Source: Gammaproteobacteria bacterium LSUCC0112
GTDB lineage: Bacteria; Pseudomonadota; Gammaproteobacteria; Pseudomonadales; Pseudohongiellaceae
NCBI GenBank assembly: GCA_004535785.1
Contig: SPIB01000001.1
Span: 277,756 to 341,755 of the forward strand
DNA length: 64,000 bases
Direction of reading: 5' to 3'
The notes under the pieces were generated by a model that had not been told where the DNA came from, did no database searches, and worked only from the letters and a program-made list of their open reading frames with translations. Within the stretch, counting starts at the first letter, position 1. Each line of letters opens with the position of its first letter. A program made the position numbers and the translations under genes. Positions 34,252-42,784 of the stretch are shown here, in pieces.

Positions 34252-36690
34252 ATGAGCACCGTCATTCAGAGCAAGATACTGATTGTCGAGGATGAAACCA
34301 TCGTTGCACTGGATATCAAGCGCCGGCTGGAAAAACTCGGGTATCGGGTAACTGGTTTAGCCGCCAAAGCCCGGCAGGTATTTGAGCTCATTGACGCTGA
34401 GCAACCCGACATTATCCTCATGGATATTCACCTTAATGACACCCTCGACGGTATTGATGTCGCCAATCTGGTGAATCAAAAATACCGAATCCCCGTGATT
34501 TTTGTGACAGCATATTCCGAAGATTCCACCATGGGGCGTGCGAGTCAGACGCGCCCTTATGGGTATTTGCTGAAACCTTTTTCCGAACGCGATCTGTGTG
34601 CGGTGATCAAAATTTCGCTCGAGCGTTCAAAATGGGACGAAAAGCTGCAACGTCGCGAAGCGCATTTAAAGCTGGCGATTGATGCCGCCAACATGGGCAC
34701 GTGGGAGATCACCGAAAGTGCCGGCAGCCATATTGAATTGGCCAATTTACCGAATCAGGATCTGGCGCATATTTCGAGCTGGGAAGAGTTTCGCCTGTTA
34801 ATCAAAGCGTCCGACAGAGCGCGGGTCGATCGCGAGATCAACGGCCTTCATAATCGTTTAAAAGACACCATCGAAGTTGAGTTTGAAATTGTAGACCCCC
34901 ACGCACAGCCACGAATTTATATGCTGTATGGCATCGCTGGCGACAACGGCGTGGACCGCGCCCGGGATGCGGTGGGTGTGATTCAGGACATCACCGAGCG
35001 CAAACTGATTGAAAAAGAGTTGCGGCAGGCAGCACAGGTCTTCAACACCAGTTCCGAGGCCATTGTGGTCACCGATCAGCACTTGGCGGTGCTTAACGCC
35101 AATGCATCGTTTTATCGAATGACCGGGCAAACAGAGGACACCACCCGTGGCCAGCCTCTGACCTTTTTAACCGAAGCAAACATTGGTGAAGAAGTGAACC
35201 GGGACATGCTCGCCAAACTTGCGCAAGGCGAAAATTGGCGTGGTGAAATCCGTTCGTACCGAAAAACCGGTGAACTGTTTCACGCATTGGTCAATATTTC
35301 CCCCATCACACAAAACAAACATAGCAACTGGCAATTTGTCATTCTGATCTCAGATATCTCGGAGATTCGAAGTGCGCAGGCGGAGTTGGCGTATATCGCT
35401 TACTACGACGCGTTAACTGAGTTGCCCAATCGACATTTGTTTATGGACAGACTGAACATGGCGATTGCGCGCGCGGGGCGTACTGACAAACAACTGGCGC
35501 TGCTGTTTATCGATCTTGATCACTTTAAACGTGTGAATGACACGCTGGGACATCAGGTGGGTGACCAGATGCTGCGCCATGTGGCAGACCGTATGCGCCC
35601 GGCGCTGCGCCATTCGGATACCTTGTGCAGAATTGGTGGCGACGAATTTATTGTGATGGTCGACACCTTTAACTCAGACAGAGACCTCGAGATTCTGGCA
35701 CGCAAAATCATCGATGTGGTGCGTCAGCCCATGCAACTTGGCAACAAAATGTTTACACCGGGCTGCAGTGTGGGCATCAGTATTTTTCCTCGTGACACAA
35801 CGGACAAAGATGATCTAGTGAAGATGGCCGATACCGCCATGTATTCTGCCAAGAATCAGGGCAGAGGCTGTTTTTCATTCTACAAACCACAAATGACCCA
35901 GCAAGTTGCGCATTACCTGAACCGTGAACAGGAACTGCGGCAGGCACTGCATAACAAGGAGTTTGTGCTGCACTACCAGCTACAATTCAGCGCAGATGAA
36001 AAAACCATTGTTGGCGTCGAGGCGCTTATCCGTTGGCAGCACCCGGAATCCGGCCTGCTGTCGGCCGCAGAGGTTATTCCGATTGCAGAAAACAGTGGCT
36101 TGATTGTTGAGATCGGCGAATGGGTGATTGAAGAAGCTTGCAGGCAATACCGGGCCTGGGTTGACGAAGGCAATCCTCGCCTGCGCATCGCGGTCAACGT
36201 GTCGGTGATGCAACTTCGGGATCCGCGATTTGTCAGTATTGTGGCCAATGCGTTGAAAACCAACAACATGCCGGGTGAATTTCTGGAGATGGAAGTCACG
36301 GAGTCGTCGTTACAGAATTCAGAAAACAATGTCACCGCGCTGCGTTTTATTGAGTCGCTGGGCGTCACCATCTCCATCGATGATTTTGGCACCGGATATT
36401 CCTGTATGAGTTCTCTGAAAACGCTGCCTATTCACCGCTTGAAAATTGATCAATCGTTTGTCAAAGACATCCCCGGTGACCGCAATGACTGTGCGATTGC
36501 CACGGCGATTATAGTGCTCGGGCACGAACTCGGCATGAAGATTATTGCTGAAGGAATCGAAACACAGGTGCAGGCGGATTTTGTTCGGGCAGCGGGGTGC
36601 GATGAACTGCAAGGATATCTGTTCGGAAGACCGGTGGCTGCAGATGTGCTGGTGACACAGTTGAGGCAACAACTTTTTCCCACCCGGTAA
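34252..36690 (+). CDS. Response regulator with PAS, GGDEF and EAL domains
   Basis: An 812-residue cyclic-di-GMP regulator. REC domain at about 1-120 (acidic pocket ED at 13-14, phospho-Asp in ILMDIHL, Thr in FVTAYS, Lys in LLKPFS); PAS-like sensors about 150-380; GGDEF about 390-550 with an intact RIGGDEFIVM; EAL about 560-800 with GVEALIRWQH and DDFGTGYSCM. Both catalytic motifs look complete. ATG 34252 has AAGGAGA ideally placed; the longer frame reading the RDD remnant is not used. A sensor kinase lies 35 bases downstream and is the likely partner. Confidence 0.93.
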   Translation: MSTVIQSKILIVEDETIVALDIKRRLEKLGYRVTGLAAKARQVFELIDAEQPDIILMDIHLNDTLDGIDVANLVNQKYRIPVIFVTAYSEDSTMGRASQTRPYGYLLKPFSERDLCAVIKISLERSKWDEKLQRREAHLKLAIDAANMGTWEITESAGSHIELANLPNQDLAHISSWEEFRLLIKASDRARVDREINGLHNRLKDTIEVEFEIVDPHAQPRIYMLYGIAGDNGVDRARDAVGVIQDITERKLIEKELRQAAQVFNTSSEAIVVTDQHLAVLNANASFYRMTGQTEDTTRGQPLTFLTEANIGEEVNRDMLAKLAQGENWRGEIRSYRKTGELFHALVNISPITQNKHSNWQFVILISDISEIRSAQAELAYIAYYDALTELPNRHLFMDRLNMAIARAGRTDKQLALLFIDLDHFKRVNDTLGHQVGDQMLRHVADRMRPALRHSDTLCRIGGDEFIVMVDTFNSDRDLEILARKIIDVVRQPMQLGNKMFTPGCSVGISIFPRDTTDKDDLVKMADTAMYSAKNQGRGCFSFYKPQMTQQVAHYLNREQELRQALHNKEFVLHYQLQFSADEKTIVGVEALIRWQHPESGLLSAAEVIPIAENSGLIVEIGEWVIEEACRQYRAWVDEGNPRLRIAVNVSVMQLRDPRFVSIVANALKTNNMPGEFLEMEVTESSLQNSENNVTALRFIESLGVTISIDDFGTGYSCMSSLKTLPIHRLKIDQSFVKDIPGDRNDCAIATAIIVLGHELGMKIIAEGIETQVQADFVRAAGCDELQGYLFGRPVAADVLVTQLRQQLFPTR

Positions 36691-36725
36691 CCGCATCGGC
36701 TGACAACAGCGGAGGTTAACGCAAC

Positions 36726-38162
36726 TTGAATAACAACGATCATGCAGTGCTGCTGGACAATGACAAACTCATGCACTTTGCCATCGAAGCGGCACCCAAT
36801 GGTATGGTGATTGTCGATGACCGTGGCAACATTGTGCTGGCCAATTCCAGCGTTGAAACCTTGTTCGGTTATCAACACAAGGAACTGCTGGGCAAACCCA
36901 TCGAGCAACTGGTGCCCAATCGGTTTGCTGCGGCGCACCCGCATTTGCGTGCCAGTTATTTTGTACATCCTCAGGCACGCGCCATGGGCCATGGCCGCGA
37001 CTTGTATGGTTTACACAAAGATGGCAGCGAAATTCCGGTAGAGATAGGCCTCAACCCAATCACCATTGACACACGAACGTTTATATTCGCAACCATTGTT
37101 GATATCACGGAACGAAAACGCTCGCAGGAAATGGTGAATCTTGCCGTTGAAGCTGCACCAAACGGCATGATCATGACCAACAAGGACGGGGTTATCACGC
37201 TCGTCAATTCCATGATTGAAACCATGTTTGGTTACCACCGCGACGAATTGATTGGTTCCAATATCGACATGCTGGTGCCGGAGCGTTATCGGGGCCATCA
37301 CCCTGCGGTGCGACACGCGTACATCGGCCAGCCGGTTTCGCGCGTTATGGGCCAAGGCCGGGATTTGTACGCCTTGAACAAACAGGGTGAAGAGTTCCCC
37401 GTTGAAATTGGCTTGAACCCATTACATACCGCCAACGGGGTAATGATTCTGGCATCGGTGGTCGACATTACTGAACGAAAACAGCAGGAGCAATCACTCA
37501 AATCAGCCCTGCTCGCAAAAGAAACCTTGCTGTCGGAAATTCATCACCGGGTGAAAAACAATCTGCAGATCATCGACAGCCTGATTGGTATGCAAATGGA
37601 TCAGGTGGTTGGTGATCAGGCGCGCATTGCTCTCAGAGACAGCCAGAACCGTGTCAAAACCATTTCGCTGATCCACCAGATTCTGTATCAGTCGCAGGAC
37701 TTTGCACAAATCGATGCAACGGAATTTGTTGGCTCACTGACGCACAATCTGGCGCAGTCCTATGGTGTCAATCGGGCGCTGATTGACATACAACTGGATC
37801 TGGATCCCTTGACCCTGACGATGAACCGCAGCCTGCCGCTGGGGCTCATTGTGAATGAACTGGTGTCCAATGCGCTGAAACACGCTTTCCCGGATAACAG
37901 ACGCGGCACACTCACCGTTACCCTCAAACAGATCGATGTGGCGCGTGCCAGATTGTCGATTTCGGATACGGGTATCGGTTTGCCACAAAAGAATGCCGAG
38001 AGCAGTGGCGACACGCTGGGGCTGCGATTGATGGAGGCGCTGGCCTCGCAGATTGACGCCGACATCAACATCAATGACTGCAACCCTACCCGTTTTGAAT
38101 TGAGTTTTGATCTTGAAAAAACCGATGGAGATCTACAGCAGACGTCGACATCGATAGAATGA
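36726..38162 (+). CDS. PAS-PAS sensor histidine kinase (HisKA_2)
   Basis: A 478-residue soluble kinase. Two similar PAS domains (about 15-130 and 138-255; both contain FGY-H-EL-G and MG-GRDLY) are followed by a HisKA_2 segment with phospho-acceptor His in LLSEIHHRVKNNLQIIDSL and a HATPase_c domain (NELVSNALKHAF, DTGIGLP, GDTLGLRL). No membrane helix. The frame starts with TTG at 36726, with GGAGG ten bases upstream; the first ATG is at 36774. It probably phosphorylates the adjacent REC-GGDEF-EAL protein, and the two PAS domains look like an internal duplication. Confidence 0.9.
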   Translation: MNNNDHAVLLDNDKLMHFAIEAAPNGMVIVDDRGNIVLANSSVETLFGYQHKELLGKPIEQLVPNRFAAAHPHLRASYFVHPQARAMGHGRDLYGLHKDGSEIPVEIGLNPITIDTRTFIFATIVDITERKRSQEMVNLAVEAAPNGMIMTNKDGVITLVNSMIETMFGYHRDELIGSNIDMLVPERYRGHHPAVRHAYIGQPVSRVMGQGRDLYALNKQGEEFPVEIGLNPLHTANGVMILASVVDITERKQQEQSLKSALLAKETLLSEIHHRVKNNLQIIDSLIGMQMDQVVGDQARIALRDSQNRVKTISLIHQILYQSQDFAQIDATEFVGSLTHNLAQSYGVNRALIDIQLDLDPLTLTMNRSLPLGLIVNELVSNALKHAFPDNRRGTLTVTLKQIDVARARLSISDTGIGLPQKNAESSGDTLGLRLMEALASQIDADININDCNPTRFELSFDLEKTDGDLQQTSTSIE

Positions 38163-38220
38163 CAAGTCAATTACAAATGAGGCATGCTATCAGGCACTTC
38201 TTGATAAACCGGAAATCAAC

Positions 38221-38628
38221 ATGAACCTGTTACGAGTGATTTTTGCAGTTCTGTTTGGCCTTGTGCTTGGCAGCATCGCCAACATGGCGCTGGTGATGAT
38301 CAGTGGCTATGTCATTCCACCGCCCCCGGGGGTTGACATGACCACCGCAGAGGGCATCAATGCTGGCTTGCCGCTACTTGAGGCGCGACACTTTATGTTC
38401 CCGTTTCTGGCCCATGCGGTCGGATCATTGGTGGGTGCTTTTGTTGCCGTAAAAATGACAACACCCTACAAGCTGCCGGCCGCGATGGTGATTGGTGCCC
38501 TGTTTTTTGTGGGAGGTGTACTTGCCTCGCGCATGATTCCTGCGCCAACCTGGTTTATTGCCGTGGACCTTATTTTTGCCTACTTCCCATGCGCTTGGTT
38601 GGGATACTGGTTGGCTCGCCCCCGTTAA
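38221..38628 (+). CDS. Small four-helix membrane protein, unknown
   Basis: A 135-residue hydrophobic protein with about four helices: VIFAVLFGLVLGSIANMALV, AHAVGSLVGAFVAV, MVIGALFFVGGVLAS and FIAVDLIFAYFPCAWLGYWL. A conserved-looking GLPLLEARHFMFPF loop separates the first two. It resembles a family of short uncharacterised integral proteins. No partner gene can be pointed to. Confidence 0.7.
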   Translation: MNLLRVIFAVLFGLVLGSIANMALVMISGYVIPPPPGVDMTTAEGINAGLPLLEARHFMFPFLAHAVGSLVGAFVAVKMTTPYKLPAAMVIGALFFVGGVLASRMIPAPTWFIAVDLIFAYFPCAWLGYWLARPR

Positions 38629-38646
38629 TGCTCCCGGGCTAACAGA

Positions 38647-39057
38647 TTACAGCTGGCGCTGCCAGGTCTGGGTTTGGCAGATCCTGAACACACAGCCCGA
38701 TACCAACAGGGTGTCGCCTGACAACTCCATACGCGAGTTGAAGTTGCGATCTCTGCGCGGATCCCAGATCTCGCCGTCTTCCCACGTTGTTGGACCGCTG
38801 GCAACCATGTCCCAGATCATGCGTTTGCCGGTGTGTTCGTAGGGTTGCTCGTTACCTTGCGGATCTCGTGCCCGCAGAATCGTGCCGCACAGCAGGTTGG
38901 CATCGCAGGCCTCAATGTTGACCTCCAGATAACCCTCTTCTGTCATTTCGGTGCGCCAGATGCCATGAATATCCTGCGCCAACGCGTCCTGCGACGCGCC
39001 CATCAGCAAAGAGGAAGTCAGTGCGGCGCTGCACACGCGCATCAGGATTGCGTTCAT
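38647..39057 (-). CDS. DUF2147 exported protein
   Basis: A 136-residue protein with signal peptide ending GASQDALAQ and the DUF2147 lipocalin-like domain (PF09917): IHGIWRTEMTEEGYLEVNIE, cysteines in CDANLLCG, and a final CVFRICQTQTWQR. ATG 39057 follows AAGG with spacing eight; a GTG at 39060 is also possible. The family is widespread in Gammaproteobacteria and of unknown role. It is convergent with the membrane protein gene. Confidence 0.88.
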   Translation of the reverse strand: MNAILMRVCSAALTSSLLMGASQDALAQDIHGIWRTEMTEEGYLEVNIEACDANLLCGTILRARDPQGNEQPYEHTGKRMIWDMVASGPTTWEDGEIWDPRRDRNFNSRMELSGDTLLVSGCVFRICQTQTWQRQL

Positions 39058-39155
39058 CACATGTACCTTTTTGTCTGTTGTTTTTGTAGCAGGAAGATTG
39101 GAGTATATGGAGCATCTTACTCATGTCAAGTTAGCCAATAACACAAGGATTCTTC

Positions 39156-39836
39156 ATGCAAAACACACTGACAGGCAAGCGGGTTCTCATCACGCAGGCG
39201 AGCGAATTTATGGGTCCTGTGCTGTGCGAGGTGTTTGCGGAACAAGGTGCCGAGGTGGTCAGCAGCACGGCGCCACTCGCGCCACCCGGTGCTGCAGAAA
39301 AACTGATACAGGACACCGGCCCGATTGATGTGTTGGTCATCAACCTGTCCATTCTGGCGCCCAGCACGGCAGCCATCGCGGTTGATGAGCAGGAATGGCG
39401 CAGTGTGTTCTCTGCGTTGGTGGACCCGCTGCCACGCTTGATCTCCACGGTGGTGCCAATGATGAGCCAACAGGGCGGCGGCAAAATTCTTGTGATTGGC
39501 AGCGCCTCAGCACTGAAGGGCATGAAACGCGCCTCAACCTATAGCGCCGCGCGAGGTGCCCAGCTCGCGTATGTGCAGGCCGTCGGCGTTGAATTGGCGC
39601 CGAAAAATATTCAGGTCAATGCCATTGCGCAGAACTTTGTTGATAACCCGACCTACTTTCCACCCGAGGTGCAGGCTAACCCGAAGTTTCAGGAACGCTT
39701 GAGTCGCGAGGTACCGCTCGGGCGCTTGGTGGCAGCGCGCGAGGATGCACTGTTTGCCGCGTACTTGTGCAGCAGCGCCGCCGACTGTTTTGTGGGACAA
39801 GTGTTCCCGGTTTGTGGCGGTTGGGCAATCAGGTGA
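39156..39836 (+). CDS. Putative halohydrin dehalogenase (SDR-related)
   Basis: A 226-residue short-chain-dehydrogenase-fold protein that has both signatures of halohydrin dehalogenases rather than of oxidoreductases. The nucleotide site of SDRs is replaced by the halide pocket T13-X4-F18-X-G20 (TQASEFMG), and the catalytic set is S116-X12-Y129-X3-R133, where SDR enzymes have Tyr-X3-Lys. The downstream NPTYFPPE and GQVFPVCGGW also match that family. It should convert vicinal halohydrins to epoxides with release of halide, and the reverse with nucleophiles. It overlaps the convergent YhhN gene by eight bases. Confidence 0.85.
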   Translation: MQNTLTGKRVLITQASEFMGPVLCEVFAEQGAEVVSSTAPLAPPGAAEKLIQDTGPIDVLVINLSILAPSTAAIAVDEQEWRSVFSALVDPLPRLISTVVPMMSQQGGGKILVIGSASALKGMKRASTYSAARGAQLAYVQAVGVELAPKNIQVNAIAQNFVDNPTYFPPEVQANPKFQERLSREVPLGRLVAAREDALFAAYLCSSAADCFVGQVFPVCGGWAIR

Positions 39837-40530
39837 CAGCGCCTGCTGATCTGCCGCTGTGTCGAACAATGCCCACACAAATCAGCCATTGGGCAAGGTA
39901 GTACGTGCCCATTACCGCGATGCCGGAATATTCAAACGGTGTCACGAACCTCCCGACAGCAATCAGTGTGTCGCTGACCATAAAGATCAACGCGCCCATG
40001 GCCACCCACAAGAACTGCTGATCGTTGCGAAAACCCGCGGTGATCGCCATCAGGCTGATGGCAATCATGTAGGCGGTCACCGGCAACTGCATATCACCCG
40101 CCGCCGGCACAATCACCAGCGTACACACCAGCGCATACACCAGAATCAGCGCGGCCCATGGCAGGCGCCGGGGTTGCCAGCGTCGCTGCGTGACAAACAG
40201 CACCGTGTAGGTGACCTGAGCCAACAAAAAGGCGGCAAGCCCTTGCACAAACAAACCGTCCATGGCGAGCAACACATCGCCAATTGCTGACAGCACAAGC
40301 CCCAAACCCAGCAGTGTACGTACCCTGCCCTCGGTTCTGGTCAGTGCCAGAAACAGCAGCAAGGCGATCGGAACAATTTTAAACAACCAGCGCCAACCCG
40401 AGGGGATGAGACCCGGCAGCGCAATGTATAACAAGCTGAAGCCAATGAAGGCCACCAGCCACAGCGTGGGGACGCGCGCAAGGATGTGTTTGTTTGTGAT
40501 GCGGGCGAGTGTGGTCGAGAGTGTTGTCAT
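39829..40530 (-). CDS. YhhN-family lysoplasmalogenase
   Basis: A 233-residue membrane protein with about eight helices and the YhhN motifs LSAIGDVLLAMDG and FMVSDTLIAVGRF, each carrying the conserved Asp expected in lysoplasmalogenase or lysoplasmenylethanolamine hydrolase. The family cleaves the vinyl-ether bond of lysoplasmalogens. Bacterial members may act on other lipids. It is convergent with the dehalogenase. Confidence 0.88.
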   Translation of the reverse strand: MTTLSTTLARITNKHILARVPTLWLVAFIGFSLLYIALPGLIPSGWRWLFKIVPIALLLFLALTRTEGRVRTLLGLGLVLSAIGDVLLAMDGLFVQGLAAFLLAQVTYTVLFVTQRRWQPRRLPWAALILVYALVCTLVIVPAAGDMQLPVTAYMIAISLMAITAGFRNDQQFLWVAMGALIFMVSDTLIAVGRFVTPFEYSGIAVMGTYYLAQWLICVGIVRHSGRSAGAVT

Positions 40531-41099
40531 GGTTTGTTATTCTCTTTCCAAATTCTTGTTTTTTGTAATGACGTGGTGAAAATACACCTATTTGTAGATG
40601 AAATCACCCTGCTCTCTTTCAGGCCAACTGAGGAGTCCTGCAGGATACATTTCAAACTTTCAGAGTGTTTGTCTGGCACCGGGAACTGACTACGCGGCAT
40701 CCCTGAACGGCGAGCATGGCTGATAAACGCAACAGACTTGAGAGCAAAACTGATTGCGGCGCAGCTCACATGAACAAAACCCGTATTTTTGAATGACAAG
40801 CAATATCAGGTTGTGCGGGTTATCGCTATTTTGTTTGAGATGGTTGCACATAGCGGACGATTGCAGCCAGCCATGCCTCGGCGATACCATCAATCCCATC
40901 AAAATTCCTGATCCGGTTTCACTTACCTATTTTGGTCACGTACGTCGCGATGACCACACCCATCATCAGACCGCTCACAATTGGCGACTGGCCGCGTTAC
41001 AAAAGCATTCGTTTGAGCTTGGTTCGACATTTCAACGCGAACTGACATAGACTGATTTTTGGATAATAGGATCTTATCAACACTGAACAGGCTTACTGC
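40531..41099. other. Long intergenic region upstream of the methyltransferase gene
   Basis: About 570 bases without a supported gene. Short frames exist on both strands, but none has a good start site or known family. No terminator, repeat or promoter could be picked out with confidence. Confidence 0.4.
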
Positions 41100-41720
41100 A
41101 TGCTGTCCAACGAAAAACTGCACTATTTTGATGCGACTGAACAACGCCCGGTGCGTGCGGATCTCCGGTATGCCGTCACCATGGTGCGTGCCCCGCGCAT
41201 CGCCGTTGACTGCGGATGCGGTGCCGGCAGTGACATAGCCTTTCTGCGTAGCGAAGGATTTGAAGTACACGGATTTGATATTGAGCAGGAATCAATCAAG
41301 CGCTGCCAGCAGCGTTATCAGTCAGACAAACAAGTTCACCTGACCCAAGCCAGTTTCAGCAGCTTCTCTTACCCACCTTGTTCACTGATGGTTGCTGATG
41401 CCAGCCTGTTTTTTTGCCCTCCGCACGAGTTCGATTTTGTATGGCAACGGATCACACAAGCACTTGTGCCTGGCGGCATATTTTGTGGTTCATTTCTAGG
41501 CCCCGATGACACCATGGCGGGACCAAGTTACAACAAAGATGCCTGGTGGCCGGATGTATTGACACTCACCGACGCACAAGTGAAAACACGTTTTCAAGGT
41601 TTTGAAATCCTGTCGTTCACCGAGCATAAACTGTCGGGTGTGACGCCGGATGGCGCATCTCACGACTGGCATATCTTTTCAGTTGTTGCTCAAAAACGCG
41701 CGAATCTCAGCCTCAGTTAA
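41100..41720 (+). CDS. SAM-dependent class I methyltransferase (TehB-like)
   Basis: A 206-residue methyltransferase with the SAM motif AVDCGCGAGSDIAFLR, acidic ribose contact FDIEQESI and a post-I region VADASLFFCPP. The size and the C-terminal FTEHKLSGVTPDGASHDWHIF are like TehB or thiopurine/tellurite methyltransferase-like proteins. Substrate unknown. It is convergent and overlaps the RsbQ-like gene by 42 bases. Confidence 0.85.
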   Translation: MLSNEKLHYFDATEQRPVRADLRYAVTMVRAPRIAVDCGCGAGSDIAFLRSEGFEVHGFDIEQESIKRCQQRYQSDKQVHLTQASFSSFSYPPCSLMVADASLFFCPPHEFDFVWQRITQALVPGGIFCGSFLGPDDTMAGPSYNKDAWWPDVLTLTDAQVKTRFQGFEILSFTEHKLSGVTPDGASHDWHIFSVVAQKRANLSLS

Positions 41721-42488
41721 TGCAGGATCGGTCATGTGAATGCAATGGCCTTGGGTATCCACGACTTTCAAATTACCCCGCGGCAATCGATCCGCCACAA
41801 ACTGACCAACGCTGACTGACGCGAGCGGATCAATCAGACTTTGCAACACCAGCGTCGGAACCTGGCAGTGGGGCAAAATATCTCTGTAGTCAGAAAAAAA
41901 CGTCGCTCTGGCAAAGGTTTTGGCAACCAACGGGTCCGTGGAACAAAAGCTGGTGGTCAATTCCTTGACCGCAACCGACTCAGCGCGACCGCCCATCACT
42001 AACGGCGCAAGGTAGTTTGCCCAACCGATATAATTTTTATCCATCATGTCGATCAGCTCTTCAAGGTCATCACGCTCGAAACCGCCTTCGTAAGCGGGAA
42101 GGTCATTCATGTAATACGGTGAGGGGCACACCATCACCAATTTGCTGATGCGATCGGGCATGCGGATGGCTGCCAGCATACCGGTCATCGAGCTGACGGA
42201 GTGACCAATCAGGGTGATGTTGTTTAAATCGAGTTCGGTCAAAATCTCGATGATGTCGGTGGCATATCCATCCAGAGTTGTGTAGCGCTTAACATTAAAC
42301 GCCGACAGATCAGATTGACCGGAACCCACATAGTCAAAGGTGACAATGGTGAAGTCAGCTTGCATGTGTTCTGTAATAAATCGCCACATGTTCTGGTCAC
42401 AACCAAAACCATGAGCAAACATCAGCACCTGATCCCCGCTACCGAATACCCTGACATTATTACGTTTGCTGATGCTGTTAGTCTTCAT
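41679..42488 (-). CDS. RsbQ-like alpha/beta hydrolase
   Basis: A 269-residue hydrolase with the nucleophile elbow GHSVSS (Ser97), oxyanion segment HGFGCDQNMW, acid in SLIDPLAS and histidine in TQGHCIHM. This matches RsbQ, which in Bacillus works with the PAS phosphatase RsbP in stress sensing, and in other phyla lies beside sensory proteins. Here its start overlaps the stop of an EAL-domain remnant by 11 bases, so the regulator partner may have decayed. The natural ligand is unknown. Confidence 0.85.
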   Translation of the reverse strand: MKTNSISKRNNVRVFGSGDQVLMFAHGFGCDQNMWRFITEHMQADFTIVTFDYVGSGQSDLSAFNVKRYTTLDGYATDIIEILTELDLNNITLIGHSVSSMTGMLAAIRMPDRISKLVMVCPSPYYMNDLPAYEGGFERDDLEELIDMMDKNYIGWANYLAPLVMGGRAESVAVKELTTSFCSTDPLVAKTFARATFFSDYRDILPHCQVPTLVLQSLIDPLASVSVGQFVADRLPRGNLKVVDTQGHCIHMTDPALTEAEIRAFLSNN

Positions 42489-42690
42489 TCACTACTCCGG
42501 TTCGTTGACGCGCCATGATCCAGGGTTCGATGGATTCAGCAGGCATTGGCCTTGCGATGAAGAACCCCTGCCCCGACAGACAACCGAGGTTCACAAGCGC
42601 GGTGAGCTGCTCTGCTGTTTCGATACCCTCGGCAATAATCTGGCAATTAAAGGCTTTTGCAAAACCGACAATGCCTTTGATAAATGCTTT
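42478..42690 (-). pseudogene. EAL-domain C-terminal remnant
   Basis: About 70 codons in one frame end with TAA at 42478-42480: KAFIKGIVGFAKAFNCQIIA, then EGIETAEQLTALVNLGCLSG, then QGFFIARPMPAE. This is the last part of an EAL phosphodiesterase domain (EGIET is diagnostic). A stop codon (TGA) lies just ahead, next to a seven-T run, and no upstream EAL sequence remains. The remnant sits directly ahead of the RsbQ-like gene on the same strand. Confidence 0.7.
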
Positions 42691-42784
42691 CCAAAAAAAT
42701 CAGAGCCGTGTATACAGAATTTTTGCTTTCAACTCACTGCCTGTCACCAGGCTTGGTGCATCAGCATACTGAGAAAGGACAACC

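Noticed and set aside
40793-41050. 85-codon open frame in the gap upstream of the methyltransferase
   Set aside because: No ribosome-binding site, no recognisable family and irregular composition; frames on the opposite strand are equally plausible.
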